Assembly (NCBI RefSeq): GCF_024699075.1
Contig: NZ_JAILQF010000137.1
Coordinates: 1-22,703, forward strand
Source: Butyrivibrio sp.
Lineage (GTDB): Bacteria > Bacillota_A > Clostridia > Lachnospirales > Lachnospiraceae
Reading direction: 5' to 3'
DNA length: 22,703 bases
This document shows positions 1 to 7,235 of the stretch, piece after piece (the stretch's first letter is position 1; every line of letters starts with the position of its first letter). The notes beneath the pieces were generated by a model, which worked only from the letters and a program-made list of their open reading frames with translations, was not told the origin of the DNA and did not search any database. The position numbers and the translations under genes are program-made.

Positions 1-90
1 TGACCTCCAATTTATATTTTGAGATAAGTAACCGTTTTATATATCGGCGAAAGATTTTATTTAATTAGTTTAATTAATTTTTTGTTAAAT

Positions 91-122
91 AAAAAAAGCG
101 AATGGCCATTTAGACCATTCGC
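91..122 (-). terminator. Rho-independent terminator of prs
   Basis: An 8-bp perfect stem (GCGAATGG at 98-105 with CCATTCGC at 115-122) has seven A residues on its left flank (91-97). Read on the minus strand this is a GC-containing hairpin followed by a run of seven U, so it terminates the minus-strand prs transcript about 110 bases after the stop codon. Positions 1-90 to its left are AT-rich and hold no gene I can support. Confidence 0.85.
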
Positions 123-174
123 ATATTAAAAATGTATTAAACTCTAAATTTATAAGGGTTAAATGTTTATTATA

Positions 175-206
175 CGAAATCTTACACGAAATCTTATCCG
201 AAATAC
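175..206. repeat. Short tandem repeat, 12-bp unit, about 2.6 copies
   Basis: CGAAATCTTA occurs at 175-184 and again at 187-196. A third truncated unit, CGAAATAC, is at 199-206. The start-to-start spacing is exactly 12 bp. It lies between the prs stop codon and the prs terminator, so it would be part of the prs 3' untranslated RNA. Function unknown. Confidence 0.8.
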
Positions 207-229
207 ATGGAAGCTTATTTTACCAAAAA

Positions 230-1429
230 TCAGCTCCTAAGCTCTGAAAGTGTATGATCACCCTCGTTGTACTGCTTTACGATTTCATGAATCTTGGATG
301 TCGGGATCAGGATGTTACTTGTTGATGCATCATGATTGACGAAATCAATGATAGTAGCAATGTACTTACTCATATCAGCAACCAGGTAGTATGGACGTTT
401 CAAATATTCAGGATTCTGATATGTAAGGTTGGTTGAGATGATATAGTCGAATTCGCGTCTTTCATAAGCATCATCAAACTTATCCATACCATCTGTAAAA
501 AGACCAAATGTACAAGCGATAAATACGCGCTTGGCACCCATTTCTTTGAGCTGCTTACTTGTATCTATCATAGATGCGCCTGAGGAGATCATATCATCGA
601 CAATGATCACGTCCTTGCCCTTAATGTTAGATCCAAGGAATTCGTGAGCTACGATAGGGTTGGTTCCGTTAACAACGTGAGCATAGTCACGGCGTTTGTA
701 GAACATACCTGTATCTGCGCCAAGAACGTTAGCAAAATATACAGCTCTGTCAAGAGCTCCCTCGTCAGGGCTTATTACGATAAGGTGATCCTTATCAACA
801 ATAAGGTCATCAATATTTAAAAGAAGCTCCTTCATGAACTGATAAGTAGCCATGAAGTTATCAAAACCGTTTAAAGGTGCTGAGTTAGAAATTCTGGGAT
901 CATGAGCATCAAATGTGATGAAGTTCTTAACTCCTATATCAGCAAGCTCTTTGAACATAAGAGCAGCATCAAGGGATTCACGCTGATTTCTTCTGTGCTG
1001 ACGACCTACATAAAGGAAAGGCATGATGACGTTAAGACGCTTAGCCTTACCGTTAGCAGCAGCGATAACACGTTTAAGATCCTGATAATGATCATCAGGA
1101 GACTTGTAATTGGTAAAACCATTCATCTTGTAAGGGCAGTTGTAGTTGACAATGTCCATAAGGATGAAAAGGTCATCACCTCTTATTGAATCTACCAAAG
1201 AAGCTTTTGCTTCACCTGAAGCAAATCTGTCGAGCTTGGGTTCCATTTTGTAGGAATCCTGTCTGTAATTCTTAAAAGCAGGATCATCTGCAGGTACTTT
1301 GTGAACATTGTTTCTGAAATCAACAAGATATTTGTCGACCTTATCTCCAAGATCTGTTGCGGAGTCAAGGACTACAAGTTTAAGAGGTGCAACGGGAATC
1401 ATTTTTTCGAGCTGCTGAAAATCTGGCAT
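230..1429 (-). CDS. prs: Ribose-phosphate pyrophosphokinase (PRPP synthase)
   Basis: This enzyme transfers pyrophosphate from ATP to ribose 5-phosphate, giving PRPP for purine, pyrimidine, histidine, tryptophan and NAD synthesis in the cytoplasm. The 399-residue product shows the family landmarks in order: a basic catalytic segment RRNQRESLDA (146-155), FDAHDP (173-178, the counterpart of the usual DLHADQ metal-binding site), ISPDEGALDRA (219-229), KRRDYA (245-250) and the PRPP-binding loop DVIIVDDMISSGASM (273-287). It is longer than the roughly 315-residue class I enzymes, with extra sequence at both ends and between the landmarks. The ATG is preceded by GGAGAT on the minus strand. It is monocistronic: transcribed away from the DUF512 gene and ended by the terminator at 91-122. 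The function is secure; the sub-class and allosteric behaviour of this long form are not readable from sequence. Confidence 0.95.
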   Translation of the reverse strand: MPDFQQLEKMIPVAPLKLVVLDSATDLGDKVDKYLVDFRNNVHKVPADDPAFKNYRQDSYKMEPKLDRFASGEAKASLVDSIRGDDLFILMDIVNYNCPYKMNGFTNYKSPDDHYQDLKRVIAAANGKAKRLNVIMPFLYVGRQHRRNQRESLDAALMFKELADIGVKNFITFDAHDPRISNSAPLNGFDNFMATYQFMKELLLNIDDLIVDKDHLIVISPDEGALDRAVYFANVLGADTGMFYKRRDYAHVVNGTNPIVAHEFLGSNIKGKDVIIVDDMISSGASMIDTSKQLKEMGAKRVFIACTFGLFTDGMDKFDDAYERREFDYIISTNLTYQNPEYLKRPYYLVADMSKYIATIIDFVNHDASTSNILIPTSKIHEIVKQYNEGDHTLSELRS

Positions 1430-1745
1430 TTTATATCTCCATTTCTCGGTATTATAGTAAATGAACCCAAAAGCTGTGATAAGGTTATAAACACAGTATA
1501 ACAGCTATCTGTCATTACTTTACTATAGTAAACAGTTAGCGGGTCATTAGTATAAAATGTAACTATTAATTATAAATATGATTGGATCTTATAGACATAA
1601 TTAATAGCAATTTATGACCCTTCCGTACTATGTTTTATCATTTAGGCAGTAGCACGTCAAGGCTATTCATGATAAAATAATTCTGTGTGCGCAGATTGTC
1701 AGTATTTCTGCGCATTGATAATGTGGTTTTAGACTTGAGGTTTTT
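1430..1745. other. Divergent intergenic region with three inverted repeats
   Basis: This spacer separates divergent prs and the DUF512 gene. No ORF here is convincing. It holds a 14-bp perfect palindrome (TTTACTATAGTAAA, 1519-1532), a 9-bp inverted repeat with a 27-base loop (TTTTATCAT 1633-1641 and ATGATAAAA 1669-1677, with an inner TAGC/GCTA pairing), and an 8-bp inverted repeat TGCGCAGA 1688-1695 / TCTGCGCA 1707-1714. A TATAAT-like -10 for prs reads on the minus strand at 1456-1451 but without a good -35. The sequences TTGTCA (1696-1701) and GATAAT (1717-1722) are spaced only 15 bp, so the plus-strand promoter is uncertain. Confidence 0.6.
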
Positions 1746-3128
1746 ATGGATAAAGATATTAAAGGCCATTTTATAAGAGATGTAAGGCCGGGAAGCATAG
1801 CTGAAGAAGTCGGAATCGAGCCAATGGACAGACTGATAGCAATTAATGATCAGGAGATCAAGGATATTTTTGACTATCAGTACCTTACTGAAAACAGTGA
1901 GGTCAATGTCCTTATTGAGAAGCCTGATGGAGAACCCTGGCTTCTTGAAATTGAGAAGGACGATGACGAAGACCTTGGCATAATATTTGATAACGGACTT
2001 ATGGATGATTATAAATCATGCCATAACAAGTGTATTTTCTGTTTTATAGATCAGATGCCAGAAGGCATGAGAGAGACTCTTTATTTTAAGGATGATGATT
2101 CTAGACTTTCATTCCTTCAGGGCAATTATGTAACACTTACAAACATGTCAGATGCAGACGTGGACAGGATCATAAAGTATCACCTGTCTCCAATAAATGT
2201 ATCTATTCAGACTACTAATCCTGAGCTTCGCAATAAGATGCTCAATAACAGATTTGCCGGACAGGCACTTGAAAAGTTCAAAAAGCTCTGTGATCCCCAG
2301 TACGGAATAGAGCTTAATGCCCAGATCGTATTATGTAAGGGAATAAATGACGGAGAAGAGCTTCACAGAAGCTTATCTGATCTGTACGGATACAGACCAA
2401 GCCTTAAGAGCGTATCTATCGTTCCTGTGGGACTTTCAAAGTTCAGAAAAGGTCTTTTCCCATTAGAGCCTTTTGGCAAGGAGGAAGCAAGGAAAGTTGT
2501 AGAAGAGATCTCTTACTGGCAGGAGAAGAGCTTTAAAGAAACCGGAGACCATTTCATTCATGCATCGGATGAATGGTTTATGATAGCAGGACTTCCAATA
2601 CCACCTGCATCCTTATATGATGGATATGGACAGCTTGAAAACGGCGTTGGAATGGTAAGGCTTCTCCTTGATGATTTCCATGAATCTCTTGATGCACTTA
2701 AAAAGGCTGCCAGGGAAGATCAAAAATTATTTGATTATTTGAATAATTTTAAGTATACTTACACAGTTGTCTCAGGAAAGCTCATCCATCCATATATAGT
2801 GGATATGATGAATGAGGCAATGGAGTACTGCAAAGGACTTAAGGTTAACTGTGCCGAGATAATCAATCATTTCTTCGGCGAAGGAATTACAGTAACAGGA
2901 CTCCTTACCGGCAAGGATATTATTGCACAGCTCAAAGACAAGGAGCTTGGAGACAAGCTTTTACTACCGCAGAATATCTTAAGAGCCGGAGAGAATTATC
3001 TGCTGGATGATGTTACAGTTCCGCAGATTGAACAAAAGCTAGGAATAGACATTGAGATAATCAGAAACGAAGGTGACGACCTTATTGATAGATTATTCCG
3101 ATTATCTGAAAATGGATTTAAGATCTGA
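1746..3128 (+). CDS. DUF512 family protein: PDZ domain plus radical-SAM-like iron-sulfur core
   Basis: The 460-residue protein begins with a PDZ-like region (about 5-70, containing the RPGSIAEEVGI loop). It continues with a cysteine motif CHNKCIFC (Cys92, Cys96, Cys99), the CX3CX2C spacing used by radical SAM enzymes to hold a 4Fe-4S cluster. The remainder matches what I know of the DUF512 family (landmarks include QGNYVTLTNM, SIVPVGLSKFR, ASDEWF and a C-terminal INHFFGEGITVTGLL). The family has no established reaction. There is no signal peptide or membrane segment, so it is probably cytosolic. A TGAGG ribosome binding site precedes the ATG. In Clostridia this gene is commonly the upstream neighbour of der, as here, which hints at a housekeeping role; that link to function is inference. 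Confidence 0.9.
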   Translation: MDKDIKGHFIRDVRPGSIAEEVGIEPMDRLIAINDQEIKDIFDYQYLTENSEVNVLIEKPDGEPWLLEIEKDDDEDLGIIFDNGLMDDYKSCHNKCIFCFIDQMPEGMRETLYFKDDDSRLSFLQGNYVTLTNMSDADVDRIIKYHLSPINVSIQTTNPELRNKMLNNRFAGQALEKFKKLCDPQYGIELNAQIVLCKGINDGEELHRSLSDLYGYRPSLKSVSIVPVGLSKFRKGLFPLEPFGKEEARKVVEEISYWQEKSFKETGDHFIHASDEWFMIAGLPIPPASLYDGYGQLENGVGMVRLLLDDFHESLDALKKAAREDQKLFDYLNNFKYTYTVVSGKLIHPYIVDMMNEAMEYCKGLKVNCAEIINHFFGEGITVTGLLTGKDIIAQLKDKELGDKLLLPQNILRAGENYLLDDVTVPQIEQKLGIDIEIIRNEGDDLIDRLFRLSENGFKI

Positions 3129-3141
3129 CGTCCCATGTTAA

Positions 3142-3240
3142 TAGAGATTAAAATTATCTTTGATAATTTTAACTCTCGGTCCAAAGACCGGACCTGTAGA
3201 GATTAAAATTATCTTTGATAATTATGTGTAATCTCTTTTA
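3142..3240 (+). repeat. Two identical 27-bp hairpin-forming repeats flanking a third hairpin
   Basis: The same 27 bases occur at 3142-3168 and 3197-3223 (start TAGAGATTAAAA, end TTTGATAATT). Each contains an AATTATC-TTT-GATAATT stem-loop. The first extends to an 11-bp stem plus an AGAG/CTCT pairing across one bulged A. The second is closed by GAGATTA (3199-3205) with TAATCTC (3229-3235) and is followed by TTTT, so it may act as a weak terminator. Between them CGGTC (3177-3181) pairs with GACCG (3186-3190). This is the DUF512-der spacer, so the structures would lie in the der leader or in an operon spacer. Confidence 0.8.
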
Positions 3241-3275
3241 GTCAGATATGTGTTTAGTAACATGGAGGAAGTAAA

Positions 3276-4631
3276 ATGACCAGAAAACAGATTGTAGCAG
3301 TAGTCGGCAGACCTAACGTTGGTAAGTCAACACTTTTCAACGCACTTGCCGGAAAACGAATTTCTATAGTAGAAGATACACCAGGCGTAACCCGCGACCG
3401 TATATATCAGGATGTTGAGTGGCTTGGACGTGTATTTACTCTTATTGATACAGGCGGTATTGAGCCTGATTCCAAAGATGTTATCTTGTCTCAGATGCGT
3501 CAGCAGGCTGAGATTGCGATAGAGACAGCGGATGTTATCATTTTCCTGTGTGACCTTAAGCAGGGTGTAACAGATGCTGACAGTCAGGTTGCTGATATGC
3601 TCAGAAGAAGCGGCAAGCCTGTAGTTCTTACAGTTAACAAGGTTGACAGCTATAAGCGTGACAGCCTTGATGTATATGAGTTTTATAATCTCGGAATCGG
3701 AGATCCTGTGCCGATCTCAGCTGCCAACCAGCAGGGTATCGGTGATATGCTCGAGGAAGTTGTTAAGTTTTTCCCTGAGGATAAGGAATCTGATGAAGAA
3801 GAGGATGATGACAATATCAAGGTTGCCATAATCGGTAAGCCTAATGTTGGTAAGTCCAGTATCATCAACAAACTCATCGGTGAGAACAGACTTATCGTAT
3901 CTGATGTTGCAGGTACTACAAGAGATGCCATCGATACTGAGATAATGCATAACGGCCAGAAATATACCTTCATTGATACAGCCGGTATAAGACGTCATAA
4001 CAAGATCAAAGAGCATCTTGAACAGTACATGCTTGTTCGTACAGTTAGTGCGGTTGAGCGTGCTGATGTGTGCGTAGTTGTTATCAATGCTGATGAAGGT
4101 GTAACAGAGCAGGATGCCAAGATTGCCGGTATTGCACATGACAACGGCAAGGCAGTTATAATAGCTGTGAATAAATGGGACCTTATCGAGAAGGACAACC
4201 ATTCAGTCAATGATTTTACCAAGAAAGTCAGACAGACACTGTCATTTATGCCATATGCAGAGATCATTTTCGTTTCTGCCCAGACAGGTCAGAGACTTGT
4301 AAAGCTTTATGACATGATCGATGCTGTATATCAGAATCATTCAATGCGTGTTGCAACAGGTGTTCTTAATGAGATCCTCATGCAGGCTCTTGTTATGCAG
4401 CAGCCACCGTCAGATAAGGGACGTGTCCTTAAAGTCTTTTATATGACACAGGTTTCTGTAAAGCCGCCGACATTTGTAATCTTTGTTAATGAAAAGAAGC
4501 TTATGCATTTCTCATATACACGTTATATAGAGAATCAGGTAAGAGCAGCATTCGGCTTTGCCGGAACCCCGCTCAGATTCATTGTTCGTGAAAGAAAAGG
4601 GGATAACTCTGTAAAGGGTAATCATAAATAA
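3276..4631 (+). CDS. der: Ribosome assembly GTPase Der (EngA)
   Basis: Der is an essential GTPase that binds the 50S precursor and helps late large-subunit assembly. The 451-residue product has two complete GTPase domains in tandem. The first has GRPNVGKST (11-19), the switch segment TPGVTRDR (35-42), DTGG (58-61) and NKVD (121-124). The second has GKPNVGKSS (187-195), AGTTRDAID (212-220), DTAG (234-237) and NKWD (299-302). An acidic linker (about 168-180, rich in E and D) joins them, and the last 90 or so residues form the KH-like domain typical of the family. GGAGGAA lies upstream of the ATG at 3276. It is 25 bp from plsY and probably co-transcribed with it. Confidence 0.97.
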   Translation: MTRKQIVAVVGRPNVGKSTLFNALAGKRISIVEDTPGVTRDRIYQDVEWLGRVFTLIDTGGIEPDSKDVILSQMRQQAEIAIETADVIIFLCDLKQGVTDADSQVADMLRRSGKPVVLTVNKVDSYKRDSLDVYEFYNLGIGDPVPISAANQQGIGDMLEEVVKFFPEDKESDEEEDDDNIKVAIIGKPNVGKSSIINKLIGENRLIVSDVAGTTRDAIDTEIMHNGQKYTFIDTAGIRRHNKIKEHLEQYMLVRTVSAVERADVCVVVINADEGVTEQDAKIAGIAHDNGKAVIIAVNKWDLIEKDNHSVNDFTKKVRQTLSFMPYAEIIFVSAQTGQRLVKLYDMIDAVYQNHSMRVATGVLNEILMQALVMQQPPSDKGRVLKVFYMTQVSVKPPTFVIFVNEKKLMHFSYTRYIENQVRAAFGFAGTPLRFIVRERKGDNSVKGNHK

Positions 4632-4656
4632 AAGATCGTAGGGGAGAAGACTTGAA

Positions 4657-5328
4657 ATGAATATGGTAGTTCTCAGATTTATATGTCTTGTTATTGGTTA
4701 TTTGTTTGGAATGATCCAGACAGCTTACTTTTATGGGAAAATGAAAGGCATAGATATCAGAAAGTACGGAAGCGGTAATGCAGGTACAACCAATACACTT
4801 CGCGTACTTGGACCTAAAGCCGGATTTACAGTGCTTTTTGGAGATATGCTCAAATGTGCTATCGCTGTATGGCTTGTAGGCTGGATATTTGGAGGAATGT
4901 ATCCGGATCATGTGTACCTTTTAAAAATCTATACTGCTTTTGGAGCTATAATAGGTCATGACTTTCCATTTTATATGAACTTTAAAGGTGGTAAGGGAAT
5001 AGCTGCAACATGTGGATTTGTAATTGCATTCCACTGGAGCTTTATACCTATGTTCCTTATAGTGTTTCTTGTTATCTTCAACATAACACATTATGTATCA
5101 CTTGGATCACTTGCAATCTATGTTGGTTTCCTTATCCTTCTCATAATTGAAGGCGAGAATGGAATGTTTGGCTTTGCTACAATGGCATCAGCTGACAAGA
5201 TTGAAATGTATATTGTGGCCTTCATCATGGCAGCACTTGCATTCTACAGACATAGAAGTAATATAGTTAAGCTTATAAAAGGTGAAGAAAGAAAGACTTA
5301 TATCTTCAAGAAAAATAAGGTTGACTGA
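4657..5328 (+). CDS. plsY: Acyl-phosphate:glycerol-3-phosphate acyltransferase PlsY
   Basis: PlsY makes lysophosphatidic acid, the first acylation step of phospholipid synthesis, using acyl-phosphate and glycerol 3-phosphate. The 223-residue product is strongly hydrophobic with several membrane segments. It carries the PlsY signature loops GSGNAGTTNTLRVLG (38-52) and GHDFPFYMNFKGGKGIA (100-116). An N-terminal segment (about 5-25) is the first membrane helix. AGGGGAGAAG stands upstream of the ATG. The gene sits 25 bp after der and just before gpsA, which supplies its glycerol 3-phosphate, so the pair forms a compact pathway unit. Confidence 0.96.
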   Translation: MNMVVLRFICLVIGYLFGMIQTAYFYGKMKGIDIRKYGSGNAGTTNTLRVLGPKAGFTVLFGDMLKCAIAVWLVGWIFGGMYPDHVYLLKIYTAFGAIIGHDFPFYMNFKGGKGIAATCGFVIAFHWSFIPMFLIVFLVIFNITHYVSLGSLAIYVGFLILLIIEGENGMFGFATMASADKIEMYIVAFIMAALAFYRHRSNIVKLIKGEERKTYIFKKNKVD

Positions 5329-5341
5329 TAATGTGAAGAAG

Positions 5342-5379
5342 GGTCAAAAGATCGTATTATATATGACTTTTGGCCTTTT
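5342..5379 (+). terminator. Possible weak terminator or hairpin between plsY and gpsA
   Basis: GGTCAAAAG (5342-5350) pairs with CTTTTGGCC (5367-5375), nine pairs including one G-T, across a 16-base loop, and is followed by only four T. The large loop and short T-run make strong termination doubtful. It may only reduce read-through into gpsA or protect mRNA ends. Confidence 0.45.
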
Positions 5380-5416
5380 GCTATATAATTGATCATTTGA
5401 AAATGGAGATTATATT

Positions 5417-6451
5417 ATGAAAAAAGAAAACATTGGAATCATAGGTGCAGGAAGCTGGGGAATAGCTCTTGCATATCTTCTTACAAATAACGGACATGAT
5501 GTCACAGTATGGACCAGAAGAAAAGAGGCTGCTCAGAAGCTTCAAAAAGATCATGAAAATAAAGAAAAGCTTCCCGGAGTCGTACTTCCTGATTCTGTAT
5601 TATTCACGTCAGAAATAAAAGATGCTGTAGAGAAAAAGAGCATACTTGTTCTTGTGGTACCTTCAGCTCATGTAAGATCTACAATGGAGCTTATTAAACC
5701 ATATATTAGTAATGAGCAGCTTATAGTTAACTGCTCCAAAGGTATCGAAGAAAGCTCGCTTCTTGTAATGAGTCAGGTAATACACGATGTTCTTGGCAAT
5801 GACTTCCCGAGAAAAAATATAACTGTACTCTCAGGACCATCTCATGCTGAGGAAGTAGGAAAAGGAACACCTACAACTATCGTAGTAGGTTCAACATCTG
5901 AAAGTAATGCTATACGTCTTCAAAATGTATTTATGAATAAAGTATTCAGGGTTTACATAAGCCCTGATATGAAAGGTATAGAGATAGGCGCAGCCTGCAA
6001 GAACGTCATCGCCCTTGCTGCTGGTATAGCAGATGGACTTGGTTATGGAGATAATACCAAGGCGGCTCTTATCACCAGAGGAATCACTGAGATCACACGC
6101 CTTGGCATAGCAGCAGGCGGTAACTTTGAAACCTTTGCAGGTCTTTCTGGAATAGGTGATCTCATTGTAACCTGTGCATCCATGCACTCTCGTAACAGAA
6201 GAGCCGGAATACTCATAGGTCAGGGTAAGACTATGCAGGAAGCTATGGATGAAGTTCAGATGGTAGTAGAAGGAGTCTACTCTGCAAGAGCTGCTCTAAA
6301 ACTTTCTAAACTCTTTGATGTAGAGATGCCTATCGTAGAGCAGGTATGTGAGGTACTCTTTAACAATAAGTCTGCAGAGGAAGCTGTTGCGGATCTGATG
6401 CTTCGTGACAAGAAAGTTGAAAGTCACAAGATCGAATTCCCGGAAGAATAA
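5417..6451 (+). CDS. gpsA: NAD(P)-dependent glycerol-3-phosphate dehydrogenase
   Basis: GpsA reduces dihydroxyacetone phosphate to sn-glycerol 3-phosphate, the backbone of phospholipids, in the cytoplasm. The 344-residue protein starts with the Rossmann dinucleotide loop GAGSWG (10-15). It has CSKGIE (106-111) with the conserved Lys108, SGPSHAEEV (139-147), and the catalytic-domain segment around CKNV with Lys195, followed by GLGYGDNTKAALITRG. The length is usual for the family. GGAGAT precedes the ATG. It follows plsY by 88 bp and is ended by a strong terminator, closing the DUF512-der-plsY-gpsA block. Confidence 0.97.
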   Translation: MKKENIGIIGAGSWGIALAYLLTNNGHDVTVWTRRKEAAQKLQKDHENKEKLPGVVLPDSVLFTSEIKDAVEKKSILVLVVPSAHVRSTMELIKPYISNEQLIVNCSKGIEESSLLVMSQVIHDVLGNDFPRKNITVLSGPSHAEEVGKGTPTTIVVGSTSESNAIRLQNVFMNKVFRVYISPDMKGIEIGAACKNVIALAAGIADGLGYGDNTKAALITRGITEITRLGIAAGGNFETFAGLSGIGDLIVTCASMHSRNRRAGILIGQGKTMQEAMDEVQMVVEGVYSARAALKLSKLFDVEMPIVEQVCEVLFNNKSAEEAVADLMLRDKKVESHKIEFPEE

Positions 6452-6470
6452 GTAACATAAGCTTTGTATT

Positions 6471-6512
6471 AATGCCCTCTTTACTGGATAAACCAGTAAG
6501 GAGGGTATTTTT
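6471..6512 (+). terminator. Strong Rho-independent terminator after gpsA
   Basis: CCCTCTTTACTGG (6475-6487) pairs with CCAGTAAGGAGGG (6493-6505) in a 13-bp stem with one G-T pair and an ATAAA loop, followed by TATTTTTAT. This separates the housekeeping block from the TetR operon. Confidence 0.92.
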
Positions 6513-6522
6513 ATATTGATGT

Positions 6523-6551
6523 TTGACAGAACCTGATTTGTGAAGTAAGAT
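6523..6551 (+). promoter_or_regulatory. Promoter of the tetR-ABC operon
   Basis: A perfect -35 TTGACA (6523-6528) and a -10 TAAGAT (6546-6551, four of six consensus bases) are spaced by 17 bp. The predicted transcription start, near 6557, falls inside the palindrome at 6550-6579. Confidence 0.75.
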
Positions 6552-6579
6552 AACAGTGTTATGTACATAACACTGTTAT
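6550..6579. promoter_or_regulatory. Perfect 30-bp palindromic operator, likely for the adjacent TetR protein
   Basis: The 30 bases are an exact inverted repeat centred between 6564 and 6565. Each half contains a smaller dyad: ATAACAGTGTTAT at 6550-6562 and its inverse ATAACACTGTTAT at 6567-6579, separated by GTAC. So there are two 13-bp sites with centres 17 bp apart. The element overlaps the end of the -10 and the predicted start site and lies 19 bp before the tetR start codon. That is the expected place for autorepression by a TetR-family dimer or pair of dimers. Confidence 0.85.
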
Positions 6580-6598
6580 GCTGATAGGGGAGGAATAA

Positions 6599-7213
6599 AT
6601 GTCTACAAAAGAAAAAGAAGAAACCAAAGCAAAGATCATTGCTGCGGCAAAGGAAGAATTTTCAGAATATGGTTTTGAGAAAGCTTCTTTAAGAAGAATA
6701 TGTTCAAAAGCCGGTTGTACTACAGGCGCTATTTATTTTTTCTTCAAAGATAAGGATGAGCTTTTTGGCGAAATAGTAAATCAAGTGCTGATTCCGGTAC
6801 AGCATGCTGTTGCAGAGCATATTATGGATGATAAAAATAGTATTAGCCAAAATTTTTCAGATTCTGATTTCGAACATGAAATTGCTTTGGCAGATAAGCT
6901 TGTAGATATCTTATATACCCACCGCCAGGAATCAATTATGCTTCTGACTAAATCTGCAGGCTCTTCTTTAGAGAAAGCTCCTGATATGATCATTGCAGAA
7001 CTTGAAAAAGAGTATGGTGAGCTGGCAACAGTCTATGCAAAGCAGGAAGGCAAAAAAGTAGATGAATACATGGTACATTGGCTGTCACATCTACATGTGG
7101 AAGCCTATATACATCTTGTTACTCATGAGGAGGACGTTAAGGCGGCCAAAGAAAGAACCCGCAAGATCATGCTGTTTTTAGTTAAGGGCTGGCTTGATTG
7201 CATATTGATGTAA
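6599..7213 (+). CDS. TetR/AcrR-family transcriptional repressor
   Basis: The 204-residue protein has an N-terminal TetR DNA-binding domain. It starts AKIIAAAKEEFSEYGFEKAS (11-30), followed by the helix-turn-helix LRRICSKAGCTTGAIYFFFK (31-50) and the usual KDELF. The C-terminal half is the variable ligand-binding and dimer part and gives no clue to the ligand. GGGGAGGA precedes the ATG. It is the first gene of an operon with the ABC ATPase (22-bp gap) and FtsX permease, so it probably senses a compound handled by that transporter and represses the operon through the palindrome at 6550-6579. The ligand is unknown. Confidence 0.93.
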   Translation: MSTKEKEETKAKIIAAAKEEFSEYGFEKASLRRICSKAGCTTGAIYFFFKDKDELFGEIVNQVLIPVQHAVAEHIMDDKNSISQNFSDSDFEHEIALADKLVDILYTHRQESIMLLTKSAGSSLEKAPDMIIAELEKEYGELATVYAKQEGKKVDEYMVHWLSHLHVEAYIHLVTHEEDVKAAKERTRKIMLFLVKGWLDCILM

Positions 7214-7235
7214 ATGCCGGTTAAGGAGGAAAAAA

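Noticed and set aside
3717..4202. 161-codon minus-strand open frame opposite der
   Set aside because: It is a shadow of the strongly conserved GTPase reading frame, with no ribosome binding site and Cys/Ile/Leu-rich composition typical of antisense frames.
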